NCBI GenBank assembly: GCA_965200825.1
Contig: OZ241385.1
Span: 1,550,001-1,614,000 of the forward strand
Reading direction: 5' to 3'
From: Bin80 sp026709335
GTDB taxonomy: Bacteria > Bacteroidota > Rhodothermia > Rhodothermales > Bin80
DNA length: 64,000 nucleotides
Part shown: one piece after another, positions 42,195 to 51,416 of the stretch
Numbering within the stretch: the stretch's first letter is position 1
Layout: each line of letters opens with the position of its first letter
The notes under the pieces: model-generated
What the model was told of the DNA's origin: nothing
What the model saw: the letters and a program-made list of their open reading frames with translations, nothing else
Databases searched by the model: none
Position numbers and translations under genes: made by a program

Positions 42195-42390
42195 ATTATC
42201 TCTGGAAGCCTTCTGAGTAAAGCCCCGATCCTCCAAAATAAAAATAGATTGCATCGGCAAAGCGTTCTTTATTTCGGAATCCTCGTGCACAGACTTTGAT
42301 AGTTTTGATCCGATTGTATATTAAGGGACATCTACCTTCTACATTTTACCAATTAGCTTGGTACTCCGACTCTACGCTTCATACCTAATA
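42183..42390 (-). repeat. Degenerate ~200-bp repeat, copy B
   Basis: Direct-repeat partner of 13667-13870. The corresponding minus-strand frame holds at least two stops (after IGKM and VDVP) but still reads LSK-SVHED, IKNALPMQS, ILE and SRDNLPTQ. Confidence 0.6.
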
Positions 42391-42753
42391 TCTTGTACCG
42401 TTAATTATTGGGGCTTCAGCTTTTATTGTGAGATGAGTCATAAATCCAGGGGATATTTCCCTGTTTTTTCTACGGAGATTTCGAGTTTCATTTTCCACCT
42501 CAATTTTAGGGATAACTTGCCAAAGACTCCGACTTATAACTGAAAACACGACAAGAATCAATACAAATCACATTCGGACGGCTGCCAAAATCGATCGAAT
42601 TCAGTAGGGAAACTGATTCGGGTTGAATAAGAATAGATGACAGGATTCGCAGAATATTCGGATTGTGCGAATCTTCAATAGAAAAACTGGCCGTCAGTAC
42701 TCCTCAGAACTATCCAAGAGATATTTTCTCCTGAATATCAGAGAAGATGGCAC
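42195..42753. other. Gene-poor stretch at the right edge of the island
   Basis: Contains repeat copy B and then about 360 bp with no gene I can support. A weak hairpin (TTCTCTGA/TCAGGAGAA) near 42730-42750 could be a terminator for rplQ. It is the probable right boundary of the island, but no attachment repeat matching the left side (9.2-9.6 kb) was found. Confidence 0.5.
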
Positions 42754-43479
42754 TCACTCAGGCTTTTGCTTTTCTTCTCCAGTTTCAGGCGCACCACTCT
42801 CAGGGGGTAAGACATCAGACTCGACTTCATTATAGTCAGTATTTCCCTCAACTATCACTGAATCAGGTTCACGAGTAGACAGTTTTTCCGCGCCTTCTTT
42901 CGAAACCTCCATCTCCTGAACGTCTAATTCAACCGGATCAGATTCGGTTACCTCGTCCTCAATCACTTCAGCCACTGATTCGGCATCAGCCGCCTCTTGG
43001 ACAGGTGAATCATCAGAGATTGTATCCGAAACCTCAACCTGCTGCCGAGAATCTGAACCACGACGGCGCCGACCTCTACGAGTACGACGACGGCTGGAAC
43101 GGGCATCCTCAGGAGTCGAGTCATTGTAATCCACTAATTCAATAATCGCCATTTCCGCGGCATCACCCTCGCGCTGTCCCAGCCGAAGAACCCGGGTATA
43201 ACCACCTGGACGATCTCCTACTTTCTCTGAAACCTCGTTGAAGAGTTCGGTCACAGCATTTTTATCCATCAGTCTACGAAAGACCTGACGACGATTTACC
43301 ATTGTATCTACACGAGATCGTGTAATTAACGGCTCGACATAGGTCCGTAGCGCCTTGGCTTTTGTGAGGGTGGTCGTAATGCGCTTATGCTGAATCAGTG
43401 CTACAGAAAGTGCTGATAGCGTCGCCTTTCGATGCGAGGCAGTACGACTTAATTTATATCCCTTCTTGGCGTGTCTCAT
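42754..43479 (-). CDS. rplQ: Ribosomal protein L17 with long acidic C-terminal extension
   Basis: 241 residues against about 120 in most bacteria. Residues 1-118 are a normal L17 (MRHAKKGYKLSRTASHRKATL, ITTTLTKAKALRTYVEPLI, GGYTRVLRLGQREGDAAEMAIIEL). Then comes a basic block (RRRTRRGRRRRG) and about 100 mostly acidic residues rich in E, D, V and S. Long L17 tails are known in Bacteroidota. It is the last gene of the ribosomal cluster. Confidence 0.95.
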   Translation of the reverse strand: MRHAKKGYKLSRTASHRKATLSALSVALIQHKRITTTLTKAKALRTYVEPLITRSRVDTMVNRRQVFRRLMDKNAVTELFNEVSEKVGDRPGGYTRVLRLGQREGDAAEMAIIELVDYNDSTPEDARSSRRRTRRGRRRRGSDSRQQVEVSDTISDDSPVQEAADAESVAEVIEDEVTESDPVELDVQEMEVSKEGAEKLSTREPDSVIVEGNTDYNEVESDVLPPESGAPETGEEKQKPE

Positions 43480-43495
43480 CTCAGTGTGCTAACTA

Positions 43496-44482
43496 CTATG
43501 AAGCAGTTACTTGACTGTCAATTTCGGGAATATCCATGTCAAAACTCAAGCCCTGCTGCTCAAGTACAACTCTAAGTTCCTGTAAAGATTTATTTCCAAA
43601 GTTGCGGAATTTCAACATGGTTGCCTCGTCACGTGTAACCAAGTCCCTGATTGTTTTAATATTCGCAGCTTTCAAGCAGTTCTTGGCACGAACCGATAGG
43701 TCTAACGTATCGATCGATTGACTGACCTGATCCAGAATCTGGATATTATCAAAGTCCACTGCTGGCGCCTCTTGGGATTCAGCCGCAACATAGTCCATTT
43801 CAATAAATGGATCAATGTGATCATTGAGAATGGTTGCTGCTTCCCTAAGAGCATTTTGAGGGAGAATTGTACCGTCTGTGGACACCTCCAATTCCAAGCG
43901 CTCATAGTCAACGCGCTGACCAACGCGAGTAGGTTTTACAGTAACTCGAACACTTTTGATCGGTGTATAAACTGCATCGAGAGCAATTACCCCAATAGGA
44001 TCCGTTTCGCGCTTGTTCTCATTGGCAGGAACGTATCGGCGGCCGGTTTCCACACGCAACTCAACGCCGAAATCCACACCCTCTGACAGCGTAGCAATAT
44101 GATGCTCAGGGTTCAATACCTGATATTCTCCCGTAGCATCTTCAATATCCTTTGCAGTCCAAACTCCTGCCCCTCTGACCTTCATATTAATGACGCCACT
44201 CGCAAAGTCCTTGGGCTGGAATCGAATTCCTTTCAGGTTCAAAATGATATCGGAAACATCCTCAGCAACTCCCTCAATGGTTGAAAATTCATGCTGAATT
44301 CCATCAATCTTTACCGCAGTAATAACCGTCCCTTCAAGTGAAGATAACAGAACTCGTCTAAGGGAGTTTCCAATGGTCTGACCAAATCCACGTTCAAGTG
44401 GCTGAATTACAAACCTTGTAAATGTTGGGGTGACATCTTCGGTCAAAACCCCGGTTGGCATTTGAATTCCGTGTTTGCTCAT
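43496..44482 (-). CDS. rpoA: RNA polymerase alpha subunit
   Basis: Start chosen at ATG 44482 (MSKHGIQMPTG); a TTG at 44500 is the alternative. N-terminal dimerisation domain with FVIQPLERGFGQTIGNSLRRVLLSSLEG, and C-terminal helix-hairpin-helix domain with LDLSVRAKNCLKAANIKTIRDLV and LRNFGNKSLQELR-type residues that contact DNA and activators. Normal length. Confidence 0.97.
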   Translation of the reverse strand: MSKHGIQMPTGVLTEDVTPTFTRFVIQPLERGFGQTIGNSLRRVLLSSLEGTVITAVKIDGIQHEFSTIEGVAEDVSDIILNLKGIRFQPKDFASGVINMKVRGAGVWTAKDIEDATGEYQVLNPEHHIATLSEGVDFGVELRVETGRRYVPANENKRETDPIGVIALDAVYTPIKSVRVTVKPTRVGQRVDYERLELEVSTDGTILPQNALREAATILNDHIDPFIEMDYVAAESQEAPAVDFDNIQILDQVSQSIDTLDLSVRAKNCLKAANIKTIRDLVTRDEATMLKFRNFGNKSLQELRVVLEQQGLSFDMDIPEIDSQVTAS

Positions 44483-44514
44483 ATACGCAATTGAGTTCAA
44501 TAATTCACAGTTGA

Positions 44515-45117
44515 CTATTTGGAATAAAGCTCAACAATCAACTGTTCTCGAATATTTTCCGGTATATCGGAACGCTCGGGAAAATCAAGGAATTTCCCAC
44601 TTAAAGATTTTCGATCTGTTTCCAGCCACGAAAATACGCGGCGACTCTTTTTCAAATTATCAATAAAGACAGGGTTTTGTCGACTCCGGGGGCGAACCGC
44701 AACAATATCTCCTGGCCTCAATTGATATGAAGGGATATTTACAACTTCACCATTGACCAGAATATGTCTGTGAGTAACCATCTGCCGTGCCTGCCTCCTC
44801 GTGGCACCAAATCCAAGTCTGAATACAGTATTATCTAAGCGTGCCTCCAGAAATCTAAGTAGGTTTTCGCCGGTCACTCCCTTCTTGCGAGCCGCTTTCT
44901 CAAACAAATTCCTGAACTGCCGTTCCAAAACCCCATAGATATATTTTGCTTTCTGCTTCTCCTTTAACTGGACAGCATATTCGCTCTCACGCCTACGCCG
45001 CTTTTGGCCGTGCTGTCCAGGCGGATTCGGCTTACGCTCCAATGATTTACTAGCTCCGAAAAGCGGCTCATTAAACCGCCTTGCAATCTTCTGCTTTGGA
45101 CCTCTATAACGGGCCAT
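44515..45117 (-). CDS. rpsD: Ribosomal protein S4
   Basis: 200 residues. MARYRGPKQKIARRF start, the S4 RNA-binding fold (ARLDNTVFRLGFGATRRQARQMVTHRHILVNG) and the RPGD turn. No zinc cysteines in the N-terminus. It often acts as translational repressor of the alpha operon. Confidence 0.97.
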   Translation of the reverse strand: MARYRGPKQKIARRFNEPLFGASKSLERKPNPPGQHGQKRRRRESEYAVQLKEKQKAKYIYGVLERQFRNLFEKAARKKGVTGENLLRFLEARLDNTVFRLGFGATRRQARQMVTHRHILVNGEVVNIPSYQLRPGDIVAVRPRSRQNPVFIDNLKKSRRVFSWLETDRKSLSGKFLDFPERSDIPENIREQLIVELYSK

Positions 45118-45157
45118 AACTGTTTTTACTCAAATTCTATGATGATATACAGATAGG

Positions 45158-45562
45158 TCAAACACGCCGACGCTTTGGTGGACGGCAGCCATTATGCGGA
45201 ATTGGAGTCACATCGCGAATCGTCGTGATGTCAAGGCCTGAAGTATTCAATGCACGAATGGCTGATTCCCGACCCGATCCAGGGCCTTTTACGAATACAT
45301 CCACTCTCTTTAACCCCAAATTAACTGCTTCCGTGGCAGCAGTCGTGGATGCAACCTGAGCAGCATATGGTGTACTCTTGCGACTACCCTTAAACCCCTC
45401 TTTTCCCGAAGAAGACCATGAAATGCAATTTCCGTACTGATCCGTAATCGTCACAATTACATTGTTAAAGGTTGCCCGAATAAAGGCCATGCCGTTTGAT
45501 TCGACAACCACCTTTTTTTTGCCAGAGCGACCTGGTCCCTTACGTCCTTGCTTTTTTGCCAT
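45158..45562 (-). CDS. rpsK: Ribosomal protein S11
   Basis: 134 residues. AFIRATFNNVIVTITDQYGNCISWSSSG and the end DVTPIPHNGCRPPKRRRV are the family signatures. Part of the 30S platform. Confidence 0.97.
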   Translation of the reverse strand: MAKKQGRKGPGRSGKKKVVVESNGMAFIRATFNNVIVTITDQYGNCISWSSSGKEGFKGSRKSTPYAAQVASTTAATEAVNLGLKRVDVFVKGPGSGRESAIRALNTSGLDITTIRDVTPIPHNGCRPPKRRRV

Positions 45563-45578
45563 TGATCTGTGTTATTTC

Positions 45579-45959
45579 CTATTTGCGTGGGGCTTTCTTT
45601 TTGCCGGCCACAGTCTTTTTTCTCCCCTTGCGTGTTCTGGCATTTGTCTGAGTTCGCTGGCCGCGAACGGGCAATCCCCGTCTATGCCGTAAGCCACGAT
45701 AACAGCCAATATCCATGAGCCTCTTCACATTCATCTGGACCTCGGATCGAAGCTGCCCTTCAACCACATAATGATCCTCAATCAATCGACGAACTTTTTT
45801 GGTCTGTTCTTCGGTCCATGTCTCTGGACGGGCATCTGGATCTAGGCCAATTCGATCCAGAATTTCTTTTGCACGTGAACGTCCTACTCCAAAAATGGAC
45901 GAGAGTGCAATTTCGCCGCGCTTGTTTGGCGGCACATCAACTCCAGCTATTCGAGGCAT
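45579..45959 (-). CDS. rpsM: Ribosomal protein S13
   Basis: 126 residues. MPRIAGVDVPPNKRGEIAL, IFGVGRSRAKEIL and the RGLRHRRGLPVRGQRTQTNART motif. Contacts the 50S subunit and tRNA in the head of the 30S. Confidence 0.97.
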   Translation of the reverse strand: MPRIAGVDVPPNKRGEIALSSIFGVGRSRAKEILDRIGLDPDARPETWTEEQTKKVRRLIEDHYVVEGQLRSEVQMNVKRLMDIGCYRGLRHRRGLPVRGQRTQTNARTRKGRKKTVAGKKKAPRK

Positions 45960-45965
45960 ACAATA

Positions 45966-46082
45966 CTATCCTTGCCGCTGCTTGTGCTTCGGATTCTTTT
46001 TGTTAATAATGTAAAGACGGCCCTTGCGTCTGACAATCTTGTCATCCGAACTCCGTTTCTTGATACTCGCTCGTACTTTCAT
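45966..46082 (-). CDS. rpmJ: Ribosomal protein L36, zinc-free form
   Basis: 38 residues, MKVRASIKKRSSDDKIVRRK to NPKHKQRQG, between rpsM and infA as in most bacteria. The cysteines of the zinc-binding form are replaced (SS near position 11, I and N later). Confidence 0.95.
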   Translation of the reverse strand: MKVRASIKKRSSDDKIVRRKGRLYIINKKNPKHKQRQG

Positions 46083-46165
46083 TCTGATCTATCTTGTTCT
46101 GCGTGTATTTCCCTAATTATTTTGAGGCAAAGTTCAGGTATACGCATTGTTAATCGTACGGGTTC

Positions 46166-46384
46166 CTATTTATATCGATATACAATTCTACCTTTTGAAA
46201 GGTCAAAAGGTGAAATTTCTACCTTTACACGATCGCCTGGAAGAATCTTGATGTGATACATTCGCATCTTTCCAGCAAGAAGTCCGAGAATGGAATGTCC
46301 ATTCTCTAGGCGAACTCTGAATTGGGCATTTGGCAAAGCATCTGTCACTTCACCATCCAGTTCAATCGGTTTCTGTTTAGCCAT
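46166..46384 (-). CDS. infA: Translation initiation factor IF-1
   Basis: 72 residues with the OB fold: IELDGEVTDALPNAQFRVRLENGH, LAGKMRMYHIKILPGDRVKVEISPFDLSKGRIVYRYK. It overlaps the map stop by 8 bp. Confidence 0.97.
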   Translation of the reverse strand: MAKQKPIELDGEVTDALPNAQFRVRLENGHSILGLLAGKMRMYHIKILPGDRVKVEISPFDLSKGRIVYRYK

Positions 46385-47198
46385 ACGTTAGTGTCTCGTT
46401 CATCTTGTAAGGAGGCGTGATATGTTGTTCGATATATTCAAACGTTGTGAGTATTTCTGAACCGTCCGAATTGATACAGATCATATGTTCATAATGTGCT
46501 GAATCTGAACCATCGGCGGAACGAACCGTCCATCCATCTGCATCTATAACTACGTCAGACGTGCCAAGATTAATCATTGGTTCAACGCAAAGCGTCATTC
46601 CCTTCCTGAGGCGACGCCCTTTACGTGGCCTGCCAAAATTGGGAATCTGGGGAGTTTCATGTAATTTGCTACCAATTCCATGACCAACCAAATCCCGTAC
46701 AACACCAAGACCCTGCACTTCGCAATGCCTCTGAATCGCAAAACCAATGTCTCCAACAGTGCCGTGGGGGCAAGCCGCAGAGATCCCTAACTGGAGGGCT
46801 TCGTACGTCGCGGTACAAAGCCGTATTTTTTCTGGGCTCAGATCTCCAACTCCAAATGTATAGGCACTGTCACCGAAATAGCCATTAAGCAGGACACCGC
46901 AGTCTATCGATACCAAATCACCCTCGCGTAGAGTGTAACTACCGGGAAAGCCATGTACAACCACATCATTCACAGATATGCAGAGTGTATATGGGAATGG
47001 AGATAGCGAGGGCGCTCCGTATCCCTTGAATGCAGGCTCAGCACCATGACTTTGAATAAACTCCTCAGCAATACGATCAAGTACCAACGTTTCCTGGCCG
47101 GGAAATACGTGCTTGGCTACCTCTGCCAGTGTCTGTGCGACTAAATTCGCACTTTGTCGAAGTAGAGCAATCTCATGAGTCGTTTTCAGCATACCCAT
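46377..47198 (-). CDS. map: Methionine aminopeptidase, type I
   Basis: 273 residues. Metal ligands seen in SIDCGVLLNGYFGDSAYTF (two Asp), DLVGHGIGSKLHE (His), CVEPMINLG (Glu) and HYEHMICI (Glu side). It removes N-terminal methionine from new proteins. The start is directly after the secY stop. Confidence 0.96.
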   Translation of the reverse strand: MGMLKTTHEIALLRQSANLVAQTLAEVAKHVFPGQETLVLDRIAEEFIQSHGAEPAFKGYGAPSLSPFPYTLCISVNDVVVHGFPGSYTLREGDLVSIDCGVLLNGYFGDSAYTFGVGDLSPEKIRLCTATYEALQLGISAACPHGTVGDIGFAIQRHCEVQGLGVVRDLVGHGIGSKLHETPQIPNFGRPRKGRRLRKGMTLCVEPMINLGTSDVVIDADGWTVRSADGSDSAHYEHMICINSDGSEILTTFEYIEQHITPPYKMNETLTYG

Positions 47199-48521
47199 CT
47201 AACGGTTTCTTCCTCTCATGCGGCCACTCTTCATAAATCCATCATAATGGCGCATTAAGAGATGGCTTTCCACCTGTTTCAGAGTGTCCAGTGTGACACC
47301 AACCATAATCAAAAGACTGGTTCCTCCAAAGAATTGTGCAAACTGCTGAGTCTGCGTTAACCCCAGTTGTACTGCAAATGCAGGCAAGATCGCTGCAAAG
47401 CCAATAAACAGCGAACCCGGGAGTGTCACTCGTGTCAGAATTGAATCAATAAACTCGCTCGTTTGCTTGCCCGGCCGAATTCCAGGGATAAACCCTCCCT
47501 GACGCTTCATCGTATCGGCCATCTCTTTGGGATTGACGGCAATCGCAGTGTAAAAGTAGGTAAAGAATACACACACGAAAAAGAAAATGATTGAATATCC
47601 CCAACTGGTAAAGTCCAAAAAGAGAGCTCCAAAACGTTGCATCAACTCATTGTTTGGTGCGAACTGCGCAATTGTGCCAGGCACAAACATGATTGACTGT
47701 GCAAAAATAATTGGCATGACTCCCGCTGCATTGACCCGAACTGGCAAATACTGGGTTGTACCTCCATATACTTTACGTCCGACTACACGCTTCGCATACT
47801 GTACCGGAATACGCCGCGTACCTTGGGTCATCAATACGACAAATGCAGTTATCACGACCAGTACGCCTAATTCAAAAATGATAAGGAAGAAATTTTCCGA
47901 TTGCTGCCGAATTTCATTGACAAACGCTTGCGGCAAAAATGCAATAATTCCAACGGTAATGATGAGTGAGATTCCATTGCCAATCCCACTTTCAGTAATC
48001 CGCTCTCCCAGCCACATGACAAACATCGTTCCGGCTGTGAGCACAATGACTGTTGAAATCATAAAAAATCCTTGGGGAATCACAATTGCAGACGGAACCG
48101 TACCCCACAAAAACAGGCTGTAGCCAATAGATTGAAGCATAGTGATCCCGGCTGTACCATAACGCGTCAACTGTGTAATCTTCCTCCGACCTTCCTCTCC
48201 CTCACGCTGGAGCTTCTGAAAATAGGGAACCGCAGCTCCAAGAAGCTGAATGATAATTGATGCCGTAATGTATGGCATGATCCCCAGTGCAAACACACCG
48301 GCCTGGAGAAAGGCTCCACCGACAAAAAGATTGAAAAATCCAAACAGATTATTTGGATCCCCCTGCGCAAATGCACTGGTAAGCTCTGCAGCATCAATTC
48401 CTGGCAGAGGTACATATGCTCCAACCCGATAAACAACCAGAATACCAAGAGTATAAATTATGCGCTTGCGCAGCTCTTCAATCTTCCAAATACTGCGTAA
48501 ACTATCGGCAAATCCTGCCAT
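47199..48521 (-). CDS. secY: SecY protein-export channel subunit
   Basis: 440 residues with ten membrane helices. Start MAGFADSLRSIWKIEELRKRI, plug region GIDAAELTSAF, cytoplasmic loops with QGTRRIPVQYAKR and GIRPGKQTSEFIDSIL. Works with SecE and SecG (encoded elsewhere) in the inner membrane. Confidence 0.97.
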   Translation of the reverse strand: MAGFADSLRSIWKIEELRKRIIYTLGILVVYRVGAYVPLPGIDAAELTSAFAQGDPNNLFGFFNLFVGGAFLQAGVFALGIMPYITASIIIQLLGAAVPYFQKLQREGEEGRRKITQLTRYGTAGITMLQSIGYSLFLWGTVPSAIVIPQGFFMISTVIVLTAGTMFVMWLGERITESGIGNGISLIITVGIIAFLPQAFVNEIRQQSENFFLIIFELGVLVVITAFVVLMTQGTRRIPVQYAKRVVGRKVYGGTTQYLPVRVNAAGVMPIIFAQSIMFVPGTIAQFAPNNELMQRFGALFLDFTSWGYSIIFFFVCVFFTYFYTAIAVNPKEMADTMKRQGGFIPGIRPGKQTSEFIDSILTRVTLPGSLFIGFAAILPAFAVQLGLTQTQQFAQFFGGTSLLIMVGVTLDTLKQVESHLLMRHYDGFMKSGRMRGRNR

Positions 48522-48541
48522 TCGAAAATACCTTGGGGCGT

Positions 48542-49012
48542 TTAGTTAGAGGACAGGCACTGGATTGAACCGCCTGCGGCCTGAATTTTTGTTTCTGCTG
48601 ACTTACTAAATGCATGGACCTCAATGTTCAAGGCAATGGATAGCTCACCACCGCCAAGAATCTTCACAAGATCATTCTTGCGAATTACCCCTGCCTCCAC
48701 CAAAGAGTTCGGGGTAATCACTGTATCTGCATTTAATCTCCCTGATTCAATCAGTGCACCCACTTGATCCAAGTTTAACACGTTATAGGAAACTCTGTTG
48801 GGGTTCTTGAAACCAAATTTGGGGACCCGACGCTGGAGAGGCATTTGACCACCTTCAAACCAGGATGGCATTCGATGATTACCTGTACGGCTCTTCTGCC
48901 CTTTATTTCCCCGGGATGAGCTATGCCCCCCCTTCCCTGACCCAACGCCACGACCGAGTCGCTTATTCGGTCTAGTGGATCCTTTCGCGGGTTTCAATGT
49001 CGCTAAGTTCAT
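48542..49012 (-). CDS. rplO: Ribosomal protein L15
   Basis: 156 residues. KRLGRGVGSGKGGHSSSRGNKGQKSR, FEGGQMPLQRRVPKFGF. Overlaps the rpmD stop by 4 bp. Confidence 0.97.
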   Translation of the reverse strand: MNLATLKPAKGSTRPNKRLGRGVGSGKGGHSSSRGNKGQKSRTGNHRMPSWFEGGQMPLQRRVPKFGFKNPNRVSYNVLNLDQVGALIESGRLNADTVITPNSLVEAGVIRKNDLVKILGGGELSIALNIEVHAFSKSAETKIQAAGGSIQCLSSN

Positions 49013-49221
49013 TCGTTTGACTCAGTTTCTTGTTCTTGATCAATCACTTCTTCAACCTCTACTAAATGAGATACAACGCGCAACATGCCACGAATTACAG
49101 GGGTATCACTGCGAGTTACAGAATGATGCATGCGGCGAAGCCCTAATGCCTTGATTGTCTGGCGTTGACGCCCCGATGAACCAATCAGGCTTCGCGACTG
49201 AGTAATTTTTAGTGCTGTCAT
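49009..49221 (-). CDS. rpmD: Ribosomal protein L30
   Basis: Start chosen at MTALKITQSRSLIG (49221). About 70 residues; LKITQSRSLIGSSGRQRQTIKALGLRRMHHSV is the family motif. It has a short acidic tail (EVIDQEQETESNE) beyond the usual end. Confidence 0.95.
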   Translation of the reverse strand: MTALKITQSRSLIGSSGRQRQTIKALGLRRMHHSVTRSDTPVIRGMLRVVSHLVEVEEVIDQEQETESNE

Positions 49222-49222
49222 T

Positions 49223-49756
49223 TTATCCCTCAAATACCCTGCGCAGTGGAATGCCTCGACGACGTGCTACTTCCAGTGGATCTTCCAGGCTTCTCAGTGC
49301 ATTCATGGTAGCAGCAACCTGATTATGCGGATTACTGGTACCAAGCGATTTCGATAGCACATTGGTGATTCCCACACATTCAAGAACCGCACGAACCCCT
49401 CCACCGGCAATCACGCCAGTCCCGGGGGATGCAGGCTTCAACAGTACACGACCGGCGTCTTTCTTCCCAATGACCTGATGCGGAATCGTGCCGCCTTTAG
49501 TTACAGGAACGGAAATCAGACGTTTTTTTGCATCTTCCGTCCCTTTTTTGATGGCATCCGCAACCTCATTCGCCTTCCCAAGTCCGGCGCCTACATGGCC
49601 TTGGCCGTCACCGACCACAACAACCGCGTTAAAAGAAAAACGGCGGCCTCCCTTTACGACCTTGGCGACGCGCTTCACCTTGACGAGGCGATCAATCCAT
49701 TCCGTTTGATCCGCTGATTCGCTACGATTACGCTGCTGTCCTTGTGTACTTTGCAT
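49223..49756 (-). CDS. rpsE: Ribosomal protein S5
   Basis: 177 residues. WIDRLVKVKRVAKVVKGGRRFSF, GDGQGHVGAGLGKANEV, and the GTGVIAGGGVRAVLE motif. Functions in 30S decoding accuracy. Confidence 0.97.
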   Translation of the reverse strand: MQSTQGQQRNRSESADQTEWIDRLVKVKRVAKVVKGGRRFSFNAVVVVGDGQGHVGAGLGKANEVADAIKKGTEDAKKRLISVPVTKGGTIPHQVIGKKDAGRVLLKPASPGTGVIAGGGVRAVLECVGITNVLSKSLGTSNPHNQVAATMNALRSLEDPLEVARRRGIPLRRVFEG

Positions 49757-49776
49757 TCGCTCTATTTTCTCAGTCG

Positions 49777-50142
49777 TTAAAACTCTAATCCCCCTTTACG
49801 TGCACCTTCGGCCAATGACCGGACACGTCCGTGATATCGATATCCATTCCGATCAAAAACTGCTTTTTTGATTCCATGCTCAGTCGCACGAGCAGCAAGT
49901 CGCTCCCCTACAATTGCGCCGGCGCTCACAGGAGAATCTGCCTGATGGCCCTCATCAAGTGTTGAAGCAGCAGCCAGAGTCCGGCGATCATCATCATTGA
50001 TCAACTGCGCATAAATATTGCGGTTACTCCGGAACACCGTCAGTCTGGGGCGTTCCGCTGTACCATGCACCTTTCGACGAATGCTTCGCTTCGCACGAAA
50101 TCTACGCACAGATTTAGTTGACTTAAACTTGCAAGTAGACAT
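49777..50142 (-). CDS. rplR: Ribosomal protein L18
   Basis: 121 residues. RKVHGTAERPRLTVFRSNRNIYAQLINDD and VFDRNGYRYHGRVRSLAEGARKGGL. Binds 5S rRNA with L5. Confidence 0.97.
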   Translation of the reverse strand: MSTCKFKSTKSVRRFRAKRSIRRKVHGTAERPRLTVFRSNRNIYAQLINDDDRRTLAAASTLDEGHQADSPVSAGAIVGERLAARATEHGIKKAVFDRNGYRYHGRVRSLAEGARKGGLEF

Positions 50143-50153
50143 ATCCCTGACAA

Positions 50154-50714
50154 TTATTTAGATGCCGTTTTGCCGGCTTTTCTTCGTACATACTCGTTCA
50201 CGTAACGAATTCCTTTCCCTTTATAGGGTTCCGGTGGACGGAGGGAGCGGATTTTTGCAGCAACCTGACCAACCACCTGCTTATCAATTCCCGATATGAT
50301 GACCCTGGGAGTTCGCCCTCGTCCACCACCCTCAGCTTCAATGTTCACTCCATCAGGGGGGACAAAATAAACCGGATGAGAAAACCCCAACGCCAACTCC
50401 AATACTCCATTATTAACCTCTGCACGCGTACCTACGCCAATGATCTCCAGCTGTTTTTGGAACCCTTGACTGACACCAACAACCATGTTTGCAAGAAGTG
50501 AGCGATAGAGACCATGCATGGCACGGTGACGTTTTTGATCCGTCGGCCTTGAAACCTCGAGAATACCTGGTGCATCCTGCGACAAGGTCAGTTCAGGAGA
50601 AACCTGGAGTTGGAGTGTTCCCTTGGGGCCGGTCACAGTGACTGCATTCCCCTTGGAGATTTCAACTTGAACTCCCTCGCTAACCGTAATGGGTTTTTTT
50701 CCAATTCTTGACAT
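50154..50714 (-). CDS. rplF: Ribosomal protein L6
   Basis: Start chosen at MSRIGKKPITV (50714), rejecting an 11-codon longer frame. VTVTGPKGTLQLQVSPEL, GVSQGFQKQLEIIGVG and the KIRSLRPPEPYKGKGIRY end motif. Confidence 0.97.
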   Translation of the reverse strand: MSRIGKKPITVSEGVQVEISKGNAVTVTGPKGTLQLQVSPELTLSQDAPGILEVSRPTDQKRHRAMHGLYRSLLANMVVGVSQGFQKQLEIIGVGTRAEVNNGVLELALGFSHPVYFVPPDGVNIEAEGGGRGRTPRVIISGIDKQVVGQVAAKIRSLRPPEPYKGKGIRYVNEYVRRKAGKTASK

Positions 50715-50715
50715 C

Positions 50716-51117
50716 TTAAAATACGTATGCAAGTACTTCACCACCAATGTGAATACGTTGGGCCTCTTTATCGGTCATAACTCCTCGAGAGGTGGACAGA
50801 ATTGCGACGCCAAGTCCATTTTCAACACGCGGCAGATTATCCGCCTTCACATAGACCCTCAAACCCGGCTTGGATATTCGCTTCATGGAACGAATTGCTC
50901 CATTTCCATGGCGATCATACTTGAGAAAAATTCGCAGACGCCCCTGCCCCTCATCATCTACATTTAAGAACCTCGTGATGTATCCCTTATCCCTCAGAAT
51001 CTGAGTCATTGCCCGTTTAATCCGGGATGCCGGAATATCAGTATACTTGTGGCCTGCCATCTGCGCGTTCCGCAATCTGGCAAGATAGTCCCCAACCGGA
51101 TCTGTAATTACACCCAT
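50716..51117 (-). CDS. rpsH: Ribosomal protein S8
   Basis: Start chosen at MGVITDPVGDYLARLRNA (51117); MVGE at 51129 would overlap rpsN. Ends GLGVAILSTSRGVMTDKEAQRIHIGGEVLAYVF. A known regulator of the spc operon in other bacteria. Confidence 0.97.
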   Translation of the reverse strand: MGVITDPVGDYLARLRNAQMAGHKYTDIPASRIKRAMTQILRDKGYITRFLNVDDEGQGRLRIFLKYDRHGNGAIRSMKRISKPGLRVYVKADNLPRVENGLGVAILSTSRGVMTDKEAQRIHIGGEVLAYVF

Positions 51118-51122
51118 TTCAC

Positions 51123-51392
51123 CTACCAACTTGATTTACGAATTCCGGGAATTTTGCCAGCTCGTGCCATATCACGAAAAGCAATCCTAGATAGACCATA
51201 TACCCGAATATACCCACGTGCACGCCCGGTGAGTTGACACCGATTGCGTAGCCGTGACGGGCTTGCGTCACGTGGAAGGGTCTGCAGGGCGACATAGTCT
51301 CCTTTGGCTCGCAATTCCTTCCTGCGTTCAGCGTATTTTTCTACCATCCGTTCACGCTTCTTCTGACGAGCGATTACACTCTTTTTTGCCAT
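51123..51392 (-). CDS. rpsN: Ribosomal protein S14, zinc-free form
   Basis: 89 residues, the long form without CxxC zinc pairs: MAKKSVIARQKKRERMVEKY, then LPRDASPSRLRNRCQLTGRARGYIR. Confidence 0.97.
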   Translation of the reverse strand: MAKKSVIARQKKRERMVEKYAERRKELRAKGDYVALQTLPRDASPSRLRNRCQLTGRARGYIRVYGLSRIAFRDMARAGKIPGIRKSSW

Positions 51393-51416
51393 TTACTCAA
51401 TCTTCTTACTTTAATG

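Noticed and set aside
42358..42543. Plus-strand 61-aa ORF right of the ISL3 element
   Set aside because: Overlaps the degenerate repeat and has no motif; not supported.
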